From positions 3,224,001-3,288,000 of the forward strand of contig NZ_JAJSOO010000001.1 in NCBI RefSeq assembly GCF_029428875.1: a stretch of 64,000 bases of DNA, given 5' to 3'. Below are positions 17,688 through 26,340 of this stretch, piece by piece; within the stretch, counting starts at the first letter, position 1; every line of letters begins with the position of its first letter. Position numbers and translations under genes: made by a program. The notes beneath the pieces were generated by a model. It was given only the letters and a program-made list of their open reading frames with translations, was not told the DNA's origin and did no database searches. This DNA comes from Streptomyces sp. JH34. GTDB taxonomy: Bacteria > Actinomycetota > Actinomycetes > Streptomycetales > Streptomycetaceae.

Positions 17688-19130
17688 TCAGGGCTGCATC
17701 GGCATCGACCAGCAGTTGGAGGACGTCGCCCTGCCGGAGAGACGGTCGGTCAGCCAGGAGATGGCGGCGCCCTGGTCGGTGAGGAGCGGCGCGAGGTGGT
17801 TGGTGAGGATCTTGTCGCCGAGGTTGGGCAGAAGGACGGCCTCGTACGTCACGTCGGCACCCTTGCGGCACCAGTCCACCGCGAGCTGCCTGGCCTGCTC
17901 GTGTCCGACGATGTCGTCGTGCACCCCGGTCACGAGGCGCACCGGGGCCGTCGGTTTCAGGGTGCCGATGCGCTGCTGGGCGAGGACCGCCCGGAGCTTC
18001 GGTTCGGCCGCGATGACGTCGGCGATCGGTTTTCCGTTCGCGGTCCACTTCTTGCTGTCGGTGAAGCCGTGTCCGAGGATCGCGTCGCCCACGCACATGG
18101 TCGAGGTGTCCTTCAGCGCGGCCTTGCCGACGTCGTTGGTGTTCGCGTCGACGACCGCCTTCAGGGAGGGGTCGGACTGGGCGAAGCCGTTGATGGACCA
18201 GCCGAGCGCGCCGGCCAGGGCGCTTCCGTCGATGCCCTTCATGACCTCGGTGAGGTCGGCGGGCGGGGCGCCCGCGTAGGTGCCCGCGAGGTTCACGTCG
18301 GGGGCGTACGAGGACTGCAGCTCGGCGGCCGAGGCGCTGGCCCCGCCGCCCTGGCTGTAGCCGTAGAGACCGACGCGCGAGGCCGAGGTGACCGACGCGC
18401 CGGTGACGGAGCGGGCCGCGCGCGCCGCGTCCAGGAGGGCGTGGCCCTCGTCGACCCGGTTGACGTAGGTGTGGAGCCGGTCGGTCGTGCCGAGGCCGGC
18501 GTAGTCGGTGACGACGACGGCGGCACCGGCGGCGAGGAAGCGGTAGACCGCGATGTTGTCGTAGCCGATGGACACCGTGCCCTCGCCGACGGTCAGCGGG
18601 TGCTGGAGCGACAGCGAGGGGGCGCACTGGTCGCCCTGACCCATCGTCCCCGAGGCGAGCGCCACCAGGGGGCGGGGGCCGTCGCCCTTCCACGCGGCGG
18701 CCGGTTCGATGTACGCGCCCGTGACGGCGACGGGCCCGCCGCCCGCGTCGGTGGACTTGTACATCAGCCGTGTCGCGGTGCCTGGCAGCCGACGGCCGTC
18801 CAGACCGGGGAGGCTCAGCCCGAGGGGCAGGGGCTCCGAGCGGACGAGCGACCCGTCGGCGGCGGGCAACTGTGCCGGCGGGTTGTAGAAGGCGGGGATG
18901 GTCACTCCCCGGGAGACCACCGGTTCCGACCCGGCGGGGGTGGCGGCCGAGGCCGGCACGGCCGACGCGCCCAGACACGCGGCGGCGGCGACCGATGCGG
19001 CGAGCAGGCGACCCGTGCGGCTTCCCTGGCGACGACGGGGTTCCGGGAGGCGGGACGCCGGCGGGCGGGATGCCGGGGGATGGGGGGCGTTCGTGATCGA
19101 GCTCGAACGGGCGGTCTTGCGCGGACTCAC
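17688..19130 (-). CDS. Secreted lipase (secretory LIP-type alpha/beta hydrolase)
   Basis: 480 aa, GTG 19130 with GGAGTGAGCC before it. A long signal peptide ends near ASAVPASAATP (about residue 63), so it is exported. The alpha/beta-hydrolase core has the nucleophile elbow GYSQGG, an oxyanion-side block VVVTDYAGLGT, and later HDDIVGHEQA and ILTNHLAPL holding candidate Asp and His. This is the layout of the secretory lipase family (PF03583). Two cysteines near the C-terminus and a TMC in the middle may form disulfides. The upstream region contains a cluster of GTTAC/GTAAC repeats that probably bind a regulator. Confidence 0.88.
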   Translation of the reverse strand: MSPRKTARSSSITNAPHPPASRPPASRLPEPRRRQGSRTGRLLAASVAAAACLGASAVPASAATPAGSEPVVSRGVTIPAFYNPPAQLPAADGSLVRSEPLPLGLSLPGLDGRRLPGTATRLMYKSTDAGGGPVAVTGAYIEPAAAWKGDGPRPLVALASGTMGQGDQCAPSLSLQHPLTVGEGTVSIGYDNIAVYRFLAAGAAVVVTDYAGLGTTDRLHTYVNRVDEGHALLDAARAARSVTGASVTSASRVGLYGYSQGGGASASAAELQSSYAPDVNLAGTYAGAPPADLTEVMKGIDGSALAGALGWSINGFAQSDPSLKAVVDANTNDVGKAALKDTSTMCVGDAILGHGFTDSKKWTANGKPIADVIAAEPKLRAVLAQQRIGTLKPTAPVRLVTGVHDDIVGHEQARQLAVDWCRKGADVTYEAVLLPNLGDKILTNHLAPLLTDQGAAISWLTDRLSGRATSSNCWSMPMQP

Positions 19131-19184
19131 GGCTCACTCCTCGCTCTGCTCCGATGAAGGGTGAGCGCAAGCTAGCACCGAGGC

Positions 19185-19225
19185 GTTACCTGAGGTAACT
19201 CACCGGTAAGTTACGCTTCGGTAAC
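19185..19225. promoter_or_regulatory. Cluster of GTTAC/GTAAC inverted repeats upstream of the lipase
   Basis: GTTACCTGAGGTAAC (19185-19199, perfect 6-bp arms) is followed by GTTACGCTTCGGTAAC (19210-19225, perfect 5-bp arms), with a further GGTAA half-site between them. The cluster lies 55-95 bp upstream of the lipase GTG, a likely operator array. Confidence 0.6.
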
Positions 19226-19286
19226 GTGGCGGGGCGGGCCCGGTCGCCCCCCTGTCGGCCGATGCCCCGGATCCCGGTTGCCGTCG

Positions 19287-20147
19287 TCACGCGCGGACGA
19301 ACCGCACCGGTGTCCCCGGGGCCGCCTGCGCCGCCCCCGCCAGCGCGGATTCGGCGACCACGCCCACGACCGGGTAACCCCCGGTCGTCGGATGGTCGTT
19401 GAGGAACACCACGGGGAGCCCGTCCGGCGGCACCTGGACGGCTCCCAGCACCACGCCCTCGCTGGGCAGTTCACCGTCCCGCGCACGGCGCAGGGCGGGG
19501 CCCTCCGTGCGCAGCCCGATGCGGTTGCTCCGCTCGGAGACCCGGTACGCGGCCGTGGTGAGGGTGCGCAGCGCCTCGTCCGTGAACCAGTCGTCCCGCG
19601 GGCCCATGTGCACCGGCAGCACCAGCTCGGCGGGGGCGCCCGGCCATGGCACCGGGCCGGCGCACGGGGCTTCGCCCGGCCGGCCCAGCGGCAGGACGTC
19701 CCCCTCGCGCAGGACCGGTGGCCCCAGCCCGGAGAGCAGGTCGGCGGATCTGCTGCCCAGCACCGGTTCGGGCACCAGGCCGCCCGCGAACGCCAGGTAG
19801 CCGCGCACTCCGTGCGCCGCGGGGCCGGCGTCCAGCACCGCGCCCACGGGTACGCGGACGGGTGCGCCCCACGCGACGGGGCGGCCGTCCACCGTGACCC
19901 GGCACGACGCCCCGCCGACGACGGCCCACACCGGCCGGGCTCCGGTCACCCGGACCGCGCAGCCCGTGAGCGTGGTCTCCAGCACCGCCGCGTCCGGGGC
20001 GTTGCCGACGAGCCGGTTGGCCAGCCGCCGGGCCGGCCCGTCCAGCGCCCCGGCCCGGGGCACACCGAGATGCGCCCAGCCGGTACGGCCGTCGTCCTGC
20101 ACGGTGGTCAGGGCGCCCGCCCTGACCACTTCGATCCCCGCGCTCAT
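19287..20147 (-). CDS. pxpC: 5-oxoprolinase subunit C (biotin-dependent carboxyltransferase family)
   Basis: 286 aa, ATG 20147, overlapping pxpB by 4 bp. The KipA/AHS2 start [30 protein letters not shown] is clear; [11 protein letters not shown] and the ending [13 protein letters not shown] also fit. Together with PxpA and PxpB it forms the prokaryotic ATP-dependent 5-oxoprolinase that opens pyroglutamate to glutamate. Last gene of the pxpABC operon. Confidence 0.95.
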   Translation of the reverse strand: MSAGIEVVRAGALTTVQDDGRTGWAHLGVPRAGALDGPARRLANRLVGNAPDAAVLETTLTGCAVRVTGARPVWAVVGGASCRVTVDGRPVAWGAPVRVPVGAVLDAGPAAHGVRGYLAFAGGLVPEPVLGSRSADLLSGLGPPVLREGDVLPLGRPGEAPCAGPVPWPGAPAELVLPVHMGPRDDWFTDEALRTLTTAAYRVSERSNRIGLRTEGPALRRARDGELPSEGVVLGAVQVPPDGLPVVFLNDHPTTGGYPVVGVVAESALAGAAQAAPGTPVRFVRA

Positions 20148-20779
20148 CCGCGCACCTCCGCCGGCACGAAGCGCACCCGGGTCCCGGGCCCGAGCAGCGC
20201 CGCCGGTTCGCGCTCCGGGTCCCAGAGCGCCTCCGGCCCGGGCATCCGCCCGATGAGCTGCCAGCCACCGGGCGACGTGCGCGGATAGACCCCGGTGTAC
20301 GGGCCGGCGAGGGCCAGCGCACCGGCGGGCACCCGGGTGCGCGGCGTGGTCCGGCGCGGCACGCTCAGGTGACCCGGCAGTCCCGTGAGGTATCCGAAGC
20401 CGGGCGCGAACCCGCAGAAGGCGACCCGGAATTCCGTACGGGCGTGGAGGCGGGGCACCTCGTCGGCGGCGACCCCCCAGGCCTCGGCGACATCGGCGAG
20501 GTCCGGGCCGTCGTAGACGACGGGTATCTCGACGGCCGCCCCCTCTCCCCTGTCGAGCGGCGGGACCGTCCACGACCTCAGCCGCCCCGCGAGCGTGCGG
20601 TCCTCCACCCCGTCCAGCAGCACGGTCCGCGCCCCGGGGACGATCTCGCGCACGACGGGGAGCTCTCCTGCGGCGCGGCGGCGGAGCAGCTCCGCGTGGA
20701 AGGCCTCCGCGTCCTCGCCCGAGGCCAGTTCCACGAGCAGGGCGCGGGGCCCGGCCTCCAGCACCCTGATGCCGCTCAC
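20144..20779 (-). CDS. pxpB: 5-oxoprolinase subunit B
   Basis: 211 aa, GTG 20779, overlapping pxpA and pxpC by 4 bp each. KipI/AHS1 family: an N-terminal LLVEL segment, the central [12 protein letters not shown], and the highly conserved [15 protein letters not shown], followed by [13 protein letters not shown] and PGGWQLIGR. It works in complex with PxpC and PxpA in hydrolysis of 5-oxoproline. Confidence 0.95.
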   Translation of the reverse strand: MSGIRVLEAGPRALLVELASGEDAEAFHAELLRRRAAGELPVVREIVPGARTVLLDGVEDRTLAGRLRSWTVPPLDRGEGAAVEIPVVYDGPDLADVAEAWGVAADEVPRLHARTEFRVAFCGFAPGFGYLTGLPGHLSVPRRTTPRTRVPAGALALAGPYTGVYPRTSPGGWQLIGRMPGPEALWDPEREPAALLGPGTRVRFVPAEVRG

Positions 20780-21565
20780 GCGAACGCCCGCACGCGGACG
20801 CCGGCTTCTTCCAGCGCCGTGCGGACCCGCAGCGCCAGCGCGGCCGCGCCGGGGGTGTCCCCGTGGACGCAGAGGGACCGGGCCCTGACCGCTATCCGGC
20901 TCCCGTCCACCCCCGTCACAGCTCCGTCGACGGCCATGCCGACGCTGCGGCGCACGACCTCGTCCGCGTCGTGCACCACGGCTCCCGGCTCGCCCCGCGG
21001 CACGAGCGTGCCCTGCGGGGTGTACGCGCGGTCGGCGAAGGCCTCCTCGACGGCGGTCAGGCCCGCCGCCTCCGCGTGGGCGAGCAGCCGCGAACCGGGC
21101 AGCCCGAGGACCGCCGGACGGCCGCCCGCGAGCAGCACCCCCGCGACGACCGCGGCGGCCTGCTCCTCGTCCCGGACGACCCGGTTGTAGAGGGCGCCGT
21201 GCGGCTTGACGTACGAGACGGTGGAGCCGGCCGCCTCCGCGAAGACCCGCAGGGCACCGATCTGGTAGGCGATCTCGGCGGTCAGCTCGGCCGCCGGTAC
21301 GTCCATGGAGCGGCGCCCGAATCCGGCCAGGTCGCGGTAGGAGACCTGGGCCCCGATGCGTACCCCCCCGCTCCGCCGCCGTGTCGCAGACCCGCCGCAT
21401 CACGGAGGCGTCGCCGGCGTGGAAGCCGCAGGCCACATTGGCGCTGGTGACACAGGTCAGCAGCGCCTCGTCCTCGGTGAGGGTCCAGCGTCCGAACCCC
21501 TCACCCAGGTCCGCGTTGAGGTCCATCGGCCGCGCCGGGCGCGTCTCACTCGTCAGATCCGTCAC
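20776..21565 (-). pseudogene. pxpA: 5-oxoprolinase subunit A (LamB/YcsF), interrupted by a one-base frameshift
   Basis: GTG 21565 starts [24 protein letters not shown], with the family blocks NADLGEGFG and [12 protein letters not shown], up to DTAAERG. At the seven-C run 21363-21369 (seven G on the coding strand) the frame is lost. The expected next block, [18 protein letters not shown], and the whole rest ([38 protein letters not shown], stop at 20776) are intact in another frame. One G too many explains it. Corrected length is about 262 aa, normal for PxpA. Since pxpB and pxpC are intact and coupled, a sequencing error is more likely than a dead gene. Confidence 0.85.
21363..21369. other. 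Suspected one-base insertion in a C7 run (pxpA)
   Basis: Deleting one base restores a continuous pxpA frame from GTG 21565 to the stop at 20776. Confidence 0.75.
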
Positions 21566-21580
21566 GGGCGCACGCTAGCG

Positions 21581-21593
21581 ATTGTTCAACAAT
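21581..21593. promoter_or_regulatory. GntR-type operator upstream of pxpA
   Basis: ATTGTTCAACAAT is a perfect 6-bp-arm palindrome with a single central base, 15 bp before the pxpA GTG. A near-identical copy (ATTGTTGAACAAC) is at 22662-22674 before DUF969. TTGTT-N-AACAA symmetry is typical for FCD-type GntR regulators. Confidence 0.75.
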
Positions 21594-21764
21594 CTGACAA
21601 GGGCCCGCCCGCCGCCTGAGACCCTCGTACGGTTCACTGAGAACTGCGCGCACCGTGTGCGGCCGACGGGACATCAGGCACGGCGGGCACGCGGCGGGAG
21701 CGGCGGTACGACAGTCACAGCAGGCACGGCGGGCGCGTCAGGCGCGACAGGCAGGGGACGGGGC

Positions 21765-22490
21765 ATGGCGGGAACATCGGGCGGCGGGCGGACCGGCGGG
21801 ACACCGGACCTCTCCGAACTGGCGGCGCACAGCACCTCCCTGGAACGGTCCGGAACGGCCGAGCGGGTCGCCGCCGTCCTGCGGGACCGGATCACCGAGG
21901 GCTACTTCCCGCCGGGGAGCCGCCTCTCCGAGGAGAGCATCAGCGGCGCCCTCGCCGTGTCCCGCAACACGCTGCGCGAGGCGTTCCGCCTGCTGTCCCA
22001 CGAACGCCTCCTGGAGCACCGCCTCAACCGGGGCGTGTTCGTCCGCATCCTGGCCGTGGACGACCTGGTGGACATCTACCGGGTGCGGCTCCTCGTCGAG
22101 TGCGCGGCCCTGCGGGCCCTGGGCGAGCCCCCGTTCGACCTGAGCGCGGTCGAGGCCGCGGTGTCGTCGGGCGAGCAGGCCGCGCTCCGCGACGACTGGC
22201 CCTCCTGCTCCACCGCCAACATCCGTTTCCACCAGGCGCTGGCCGGCCTGGCGAGCAGCCCCCGCACCGACGAACTGATGCGCAACGTCCTCGCCGAACT
22301 GCGGCTCGCCTTCCACGTGATGGCCGACCCCCGCCGCTTCCACGAGCCCTACCTCACCCGCAACCGTGAGATCACGGACAGGCTGGCCAAGGGGGACGCG
22401 GCCGGTGCCGAGCGGATGCTCGCCTTCTACCTGGAGGACTCCCGGCGCCAGCTGGCGGAGGCCTACGCGCAACGGCTCACCGAGCGGTAG
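21765..22490 (+). CDS. GntR family regulator, FCD subfamily
   Basis: 241 aa from ATG 21765 behind GGGGACGGGGC. An N-terminal winged helix (RVAAVLRDRITEGYFPPGSRLSEESISGALAVSRNTLREAFRLLSHERLL) is followed by an all-helical FCD ligand domain with the metal/ligand-type residues around RxRLLVE and NIRFHQAL. It sits between the divergent pxpABC operon and the DUF969 operon, and both carry the same palindrome, so it probably controls both in response to pyroglutamate or a related acid. An earlier in-frame start within the operator is unlikely. Confidence 0.92.
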   Translation: MAGTSGGGRTGGTPDLSELAAHSTSLERSGTAERVAAVLRDRITEGYFPPGSRLSEESISGALAVSRNTLREAFRLLSHERLLEHRLNRGVFVRILAVDDLVDIYRVRLLVECAALRALGEPPFDLSAVEAAVSSGEQAALRDDWPSCSTANIRFHQALAGLASSPRTDELMRNVLAELRLAFHVMADPRRFHEPYLTRNREITDRLAKGDAAGAERMLAFYLEDSRRQLAEAYAQRLTER

Positions 22491-22558
22491 CCCCTGACCG
22501 GCCGTGCGGTGCACCCGGATCGTTCGATGATCCACGCCCCGTTCCAGCGCTCCCTGTA

Positions 22559-22590
22559 CGCCCGCATTCCCCCCTGAATGCGGGCGTTTA
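22559..22590 (+). terminator. Terminator after the GntR gene
   Basis: An 11-bp perfect stem (CGCCCGCATTC / GAATGCGGGCG) with a 6-nt loop, followed by TTTA, lies 69 bp after the gntR stop. Confidence 0.7.
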
Positions 22591-22661
22591 CCGACAGGTG
22601 CCCCACTCCAGCGGCGTCCCACGCCACCGATCCAGATCAATGCATCCCGCACTCTTGTGAG

Positions 22662-22674
22662 ATTGTTGAACAAC
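22662..22674. promoter_or_regulatory. GntR-type operator upstream of DUF969 operon
   Basis: ATTGTTGAACAAC matches the pxpA-side site at all but the last base and the centre. It is 79 bp before the DUF969 GTG. Confidence 0.75.
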
Positions 22675-22752
22675 ACCCTAAGGTCTCGCGTACTACCCCC
22701 GTCTGATCAGGACCGTGCACCGCCACGTCCCTGCGCGGAAGAAGGCCGACGC

Positions 22753-23484
22753 GTGATCGTTCTCCTCGGCGTGCTCGTGGTGATCCTCGGATTCGCCACC
22801 CGCCGCAATCCCCTGCTCGTGGTGGGTGCCGCCGGCATCATCACGGGGCTGCTCGGCAAGCTCTCGCCGCAGGAGGTGCTGGCCTCGTTCGGCAACAGCT
22901 TCGCCTCCGCCCGTTCGGTGACCGTCTTCGTGATCACGCTGCCCGTCATCGGGCTCCTGGAGCGCTACGGACTCCAGGAGCAGGCCCGTAGCCTCATCGG
23001 CAAGCTCGGCAAGCTGACCACCGGCCGATTCCTGACCCTCTACCTGCTGATACGGCAGCTCACCGCCTCCGTCGGGCTCACCAGCATCGGTGGCCCCGCG
23101 CAGAGCGTGCGGCCGCTGATCGCCCCGATGGCCGAGGCGGCCGCCGAGGCCAAGGCGGGCCGTCCGCTGCCGCAGAAGCTGCGTGAGAAGGTCCGCTCGC
23201 ACGCGTCCGGCGCCGACACCATCGGCGTGTTCTTCGGTGAGGACTGCTTCATCGCCATCGGATCGATCCTGCTGATCACCGGTTTTGTGAACTCGACGTA
23301 CGACCAGCACCTCGAACCGCTGCACCTGGCCCTGTGGGCGATCCCCTCCGCGATCTGCGCCTTCCTGATCCACGGGGCCCGCCTGCTCAACCTGGACCGG
23401 CAGCTGGAGCGCGAACTCGCCGTCACAGCGGCCGAGAACGATCTGGCGGCGCACGCCGGGATCCGCACGGAGGACGCCAAGTGA
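22753..23484 (+). CDS. DUF969 membrane protein, candidate pyroglutamate transporter subunit
   Basis: 243 aa, GTG 22753 (VIVLLGVLVVILGFATRRNPLLVVG). About six transmembrane helices; conserved block GLTSIGGPAQSVRPLIAPMAEAAAEAK and GVFFGEDCFIAIGSILLITGF. DUF969 always occurs with DUF979 as a presumed two-component permease. Its operon here shares a GntR operator with pxpABC, so I infer 5-oxoproline import. Overlaps DUF979 by 4 bp. Confidence 0.88.
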   Translation: MIVLLGVLVVILGFATRRNPLLVVGAAGIITGLLGKLSPQEVLASFGNSFASARSVTVFVITLPVIGLLERYGLQEQARSLIGKLGKLTTGRFLTLYLLIRQLTASVGLTSIGGPAQSVRPLIAPMAEAAAEAKAGRPLPQKLREKVRSHASGADTIGVFFGEDCFIAIGSILLITGFVNSTYDQHLEPLHLALWAIPSAICAFLIHGARLLNLDRQLERELAVTAAENDLAAHAGIRTEDAK

Positions 23485-24449
23485 TCAAGTCCGAGTACTT
23501 CTTCTGGCTGGTCGGCACGGTGTTCCTCGTCATGGCCGCGCAGATGGCCATGGACCGCACCAACCCGAAGCGCTTCGGCTCCGCCGCATTCTGGGGTCTG
23601 CTGGGCGCCGCGTTCTTCTACTCCACCGGTGTCGTCGACACGTCACTCCCCGCCGAACCGCTGGGCGTCGCCGTCCTGGTGCTGATCGTCCTGGGCGGCT
23701 TCGGTCTCACCGGCAAGGGCGAGTCGCACACACCGCCCCGTGAGAAGCGCGCGGCCTCGGCAGCCCGCTTCGGCAACAAGCTGTTCCTTCCTGCCCTCAC
23801 GATCCCCGTGGTCGCGATGATCTGCGCGACGCTCGTGAAGAACTGGAAGATCGGTGGCGAACCGGTCCTGGAACCGGGCTACGAGACCATTCTCGGGCTG
23901 GGCGTCGGCGCGATCGCCGCGCTGGCCGTGGGCATGGTTCTGCTGCGCGAGCGCAAGCTCTCCGTACCGCTGCACTCGGGTCGCAACATGCTCGAGTCGA
24001 TGGGCTGGGCGCTGCTCCTCCCCCAGCTGCTCTCCGTCCTCGGGTCGATCTTCCAGACCGCCGGTGTCGGGGACCAGGTCGGCAGGATCACCGAGGCGGT
24101 GCTGCCGGACGGTCAGAGGCTCGTGGCCGTCGCCGTCTACTGCTGCGGCATGGCGCTGTTCACCATCGTCATGGGCAACGCCTTCGCGGCGTTCCCGGTG
24201 ATGACCGCCGCGATCGGCTGGCCCGTCCTCATCGAGCAGATGAACGGCAACGCGCCCGCCGTCCTCGCGGTCGGCATGCTGTGCGGCTTCTGCGGCACGC
24301 TCGTCACGCCGATGGCCGCCAACTTCAACCTGGTCCCGGCGGCACTCCTCGAACTCAAGGACCAGTACGGCCCGATCAAGGCGCAGCTCCCCACGGCGGC
24401 GGCCCTGCTGGTCTGCAACGTCGTGATCATGGCGCTCTTCGCCTTCTGA
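23481..24449 (+). CDS. DUF979 membrane protein, partner of DUF969
   Basis: 322 aa, GTG 23481 overlapping the DUF969 stop by 4 bp. About nine hydrophobic segments; recognisable blocks are FFWLVGTVFLVMAAQMAMDR, LPALTIPVVAMI and the C-terminal MGNAFAAFPVMTAAIGWPVLI and CGFCGTLVTPMAANFNLVPAALLEL. Presumed second half of the permease. The carboxyl-terminal conserved N/P-rich loops could line a substrate path. Confidence 0.88.
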   Translation: MIKSEYFFWLVGTVFLVMAAQMAMDRTNPKRFGSAAFWGLLGAAFFYSTGVVDTSLPAEPLGVAVLVLIVLGGFGLTGKGESHTPPREKRAASAARFGNKLFLPALTIPVVAMICATLVKNWKIGGEPVLEPGYETILGLGVGAIAALAVGMVLLRERKLSVPLHSGRNMLESMGWALLLPQLLSVLGSIFQTAGVGDQVGRITEAVLPDGQRLVAVAVYCCGMALFTIVMGNAFAAFPVMTAAIGWPVLIEQMNGNAPAVLAVGMLCGFCGTLVTPMAANFNLVPAALLELKDQYGPIKAQLPTAAALLVCNVVIMALFAF

Positions 24450-24527
24450 CCCGAGGCGCCCCGCCCCGACACCCCCCGAACCGGCCCCCGTCCCCTCGGC
24501 CCGAGACACCTCTCTGGAGTGACCCCG

Positions 24528-25568
24528 ATGTCCCCCGCGCTCCCCGCCGCGTACGCCGTCCCCTTCGCGGAACTCGCCCTCGCCAACGTCGTACGCGAGT
24601 ACCCCAACGCGCCCGCCCACCTCTACGCCGGGCCCGAGGAACTCGTGGCGCCGCGCACCCTGCACCCCGCGTTCTACGGGGGCTACGACTGGCACTCCAC
24701 GGTGCACATGCACTGGCTGCTCGTCCGCCTCATGCGGCGTTTCTCCACCACGGGCGACCTTCCGGCGACCCTCGTCACCCGTGTCCGCGAGGTGCTCGAC
24801 ACCCACCTGACCCGCGAGAACATCGACGTCGAGGCGTCCTACCTGCGCGGCCGCACGCACTTCGAGCGTCCCTACGGCTGGGCCTGGCTGATCGCGCTCG
24901 CCGGGGAGTGCCGGACCCTCGGCACGCCCGACGGCGACCGCTGGGCCGACGCCCTGGCCCCCGGTGTGGAGGCGGTCGGCGACCTGCTCGCCGCGTGGCT
25001 GCCCAAGGCGACGTACCCCGTCCGGCACGGCGTCCACAACAACAGCGCGTTCGGTCTGGGCCTGATCCTCGACGCGGGCACCGCCGCCGGGCTGCCGGCA
25101 CCGGTCCTCGACGCGGCGACGGACCGGCTGCGGACCTGGTTCACCGACGACCACGACGCCCCCGCCCACTGGGAACCCTCCGGTCAGGACTTCCTCTCCC
25201 CGGCCCTGGTCGAGGCCGACGCGATGCGCCGGGTGCTGCCCGTGGCGGAGTTCCGCACCTGGATCGCCACGTTCCTGCCGGCCCTGGTCTCCACGGCGCC
25301 CGACTCCACGCTGCTCGACCCGCCGGTGGTCTCCGACCACGCCGACCCCCAGATCGGACACCTCCTCGGTCTCACCCTGAGCCGGGCGGCCGCCCTCCGG
25401 ACGATCGCCGGCGCGCTCCCCGACGGCCCCGCCCGCGACGCGCTCCTGGCCTCGGCCGAGGCCCACCTCGCGCGCGGCCTGCCGACGGTGTCCTCCGGGG
25501 ACTTCTCCTCGGACCACTGGCTGGCGACGTACGCGGCCCTCGCCCTGGACACGGCACCCGGTCACTGA
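24528..25568 (+). CDS. DUF2891 domain protein
   Basis: 346 aa, ATG 24528 with GGAG upstream; GTG 24519 is possible. An all-helical soluble protein: FYGGYDWHSTVHMHWLLVRLMRRF near the N-terminus, ERPYGWAWLIALAGE, VHNNSAFGLGLIL, and ending in FSSDHWLATYAALAL. The conserved His, Trp and Glu residues suggest an (alpha/alpha) barrel enzyme fold. DUF2891 is repeatedly found with DUF969 and DUF979. Its reaction is unknown; here it probably belongs to pyroglutamate or pyroglutamyl-compound metabolism. A hairpin follows. Confidence 0.85.
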   Translation: MSPALPAAYAVPFAELALANVVREYPNAPAHLYAGPEELVAPRTLHPAFYGGYDWHSTVHMHWLLVRLMRRFSTTGDLPATLVTRVREVLDTHLTRENIDVEASYLRGRTHFERPYGWAWLIALAGECRTLGTPDGDRWADALAPGVEAVGDLLAAWLPKATYPVRHGVHNNSAFGLGLILDAGTAAGLPAPVLDAATDRLRTWFTDDHDAPAHWEPSGQDFLSPALVEADAMRRVLPVAEFRTWIATFLPALVSTAPDSTLLDPPVVSDHADPQIGHLLGLTLSRAAALRTIAGALPDGPARDALLASAEAHLARGLPTVSSGDFSSDHWLATYAALALDTAPGH

Positions 25569-25577
25569 GCGGTGGCG

Positions 25578-25611
25578 CCGTCCCCGGCCCGCGCCTTCGC
25601 GCCGGGGACGG
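25578..25611 (+). terminator. Terminator of the DUF969-DUF979-DUF2891 operon
   Basis: An 11-bp perfect stem CCGTCCCCGGC / GCCGGGGACGG, with further pairing in the 12-nt loop, starts 10 bp after the DUF2891 stop. Confidence 0.7.
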
Positions 25612-25647
25612 GCCCTGCGCACCGGGCGTACGCCCTACCCTCGGCGT

Positions 25648-26331
25648 ATGAGCGACAGCGGCACCTCCGAGACCGGCCCCTCCGAAAATCCGCCCCCCGT
25701 CGGCGCCCTCCGTGACCGCTGGCGCGAGACCCTGCTCGCCGTACGCGGCGGGGCGGGCCCCGACCCGATGCCCTACGCCGACAACCTCCTGGTCCGCTGG
25801 GCCGAACCCCAGCGGCGCTACCACACCACCGCCCATCTGGCTCAGGTCCTCGACCGCGTCGACACCCTGGCGGGCCACGCCTCCGACCCGGAACTGGTGC
25901 GGATCGCCGTCTGGTTCCACGACGCGGTCTACCGCCCCGACCGCTCCGAGAACGAGGAGCGCAGCGCGGCGCTCGCCGAGCGCGCCCTGCCCGAGGCCGG
26001 CGTCCCCGACGCCGCGACGGCCGAGGTCGCCCGGCTGGTCCGGCTCACCGTCACGCACGACCCGGCGGACGGCGACACCAACGGCGAGGTCCTGTGCGAC
26101 GCGGACCTCGCGATCCTCGCGTCGCCGCCCAAGGAGTACGCGGCATACGCGGCGCGGGTGCGCGAGGAGTACGGCTTCGTCCCGGACGACGCGTTCCGCG
26201 AGGGGCGCTCCGCGGTCCTGCGACAGCTGCTGGAGCTGCCCCGGCTGTTCCGCACGCCCCACGGTGCGCGGGAGTGGGAACCGAGGGCGCGGCATAACCT
26301 GACCACCGAACTGGAGCTTCTCAGCCGGTGA
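25648..26331 (+). CDS. HD-domain metal-dependent phosphohydrolase-like protein
   Basis: 227 aa. HD-type metal ligands: H in RRYHTTAHLAQVL, HD in VWFHDAVYRP, and D in LCDADLAIL. The pattern RPDRSENEERSAAL between them is typical of a COG4339-like family of small predicted HD hydrolases. The substrate is unknown. Nine bases separate it from the MFS gene, so they may be co-transcribed. Confidence 0.85.
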   Translation: MSDSGTSETGPSENPPPVGALRDRWRETLLAVRGGAGPDPMPYADNLLVRWAEPQRRYHTTAHLAQVLDRVDTLAGHASDPELVRIAVWFHDAVYRPDRSENEERSAALAERALPEAGVPDAATAEVARLVRLTVTHDPADGDTNGEVLCDADLAILASPPKEYAAYAARVREEYGFVPDDAFREGRSAVLRQLLELPRLFRTPHGAREWEPRARHNLTTELELLSR

Positions 26332-26340
26332 GACAGGGGA

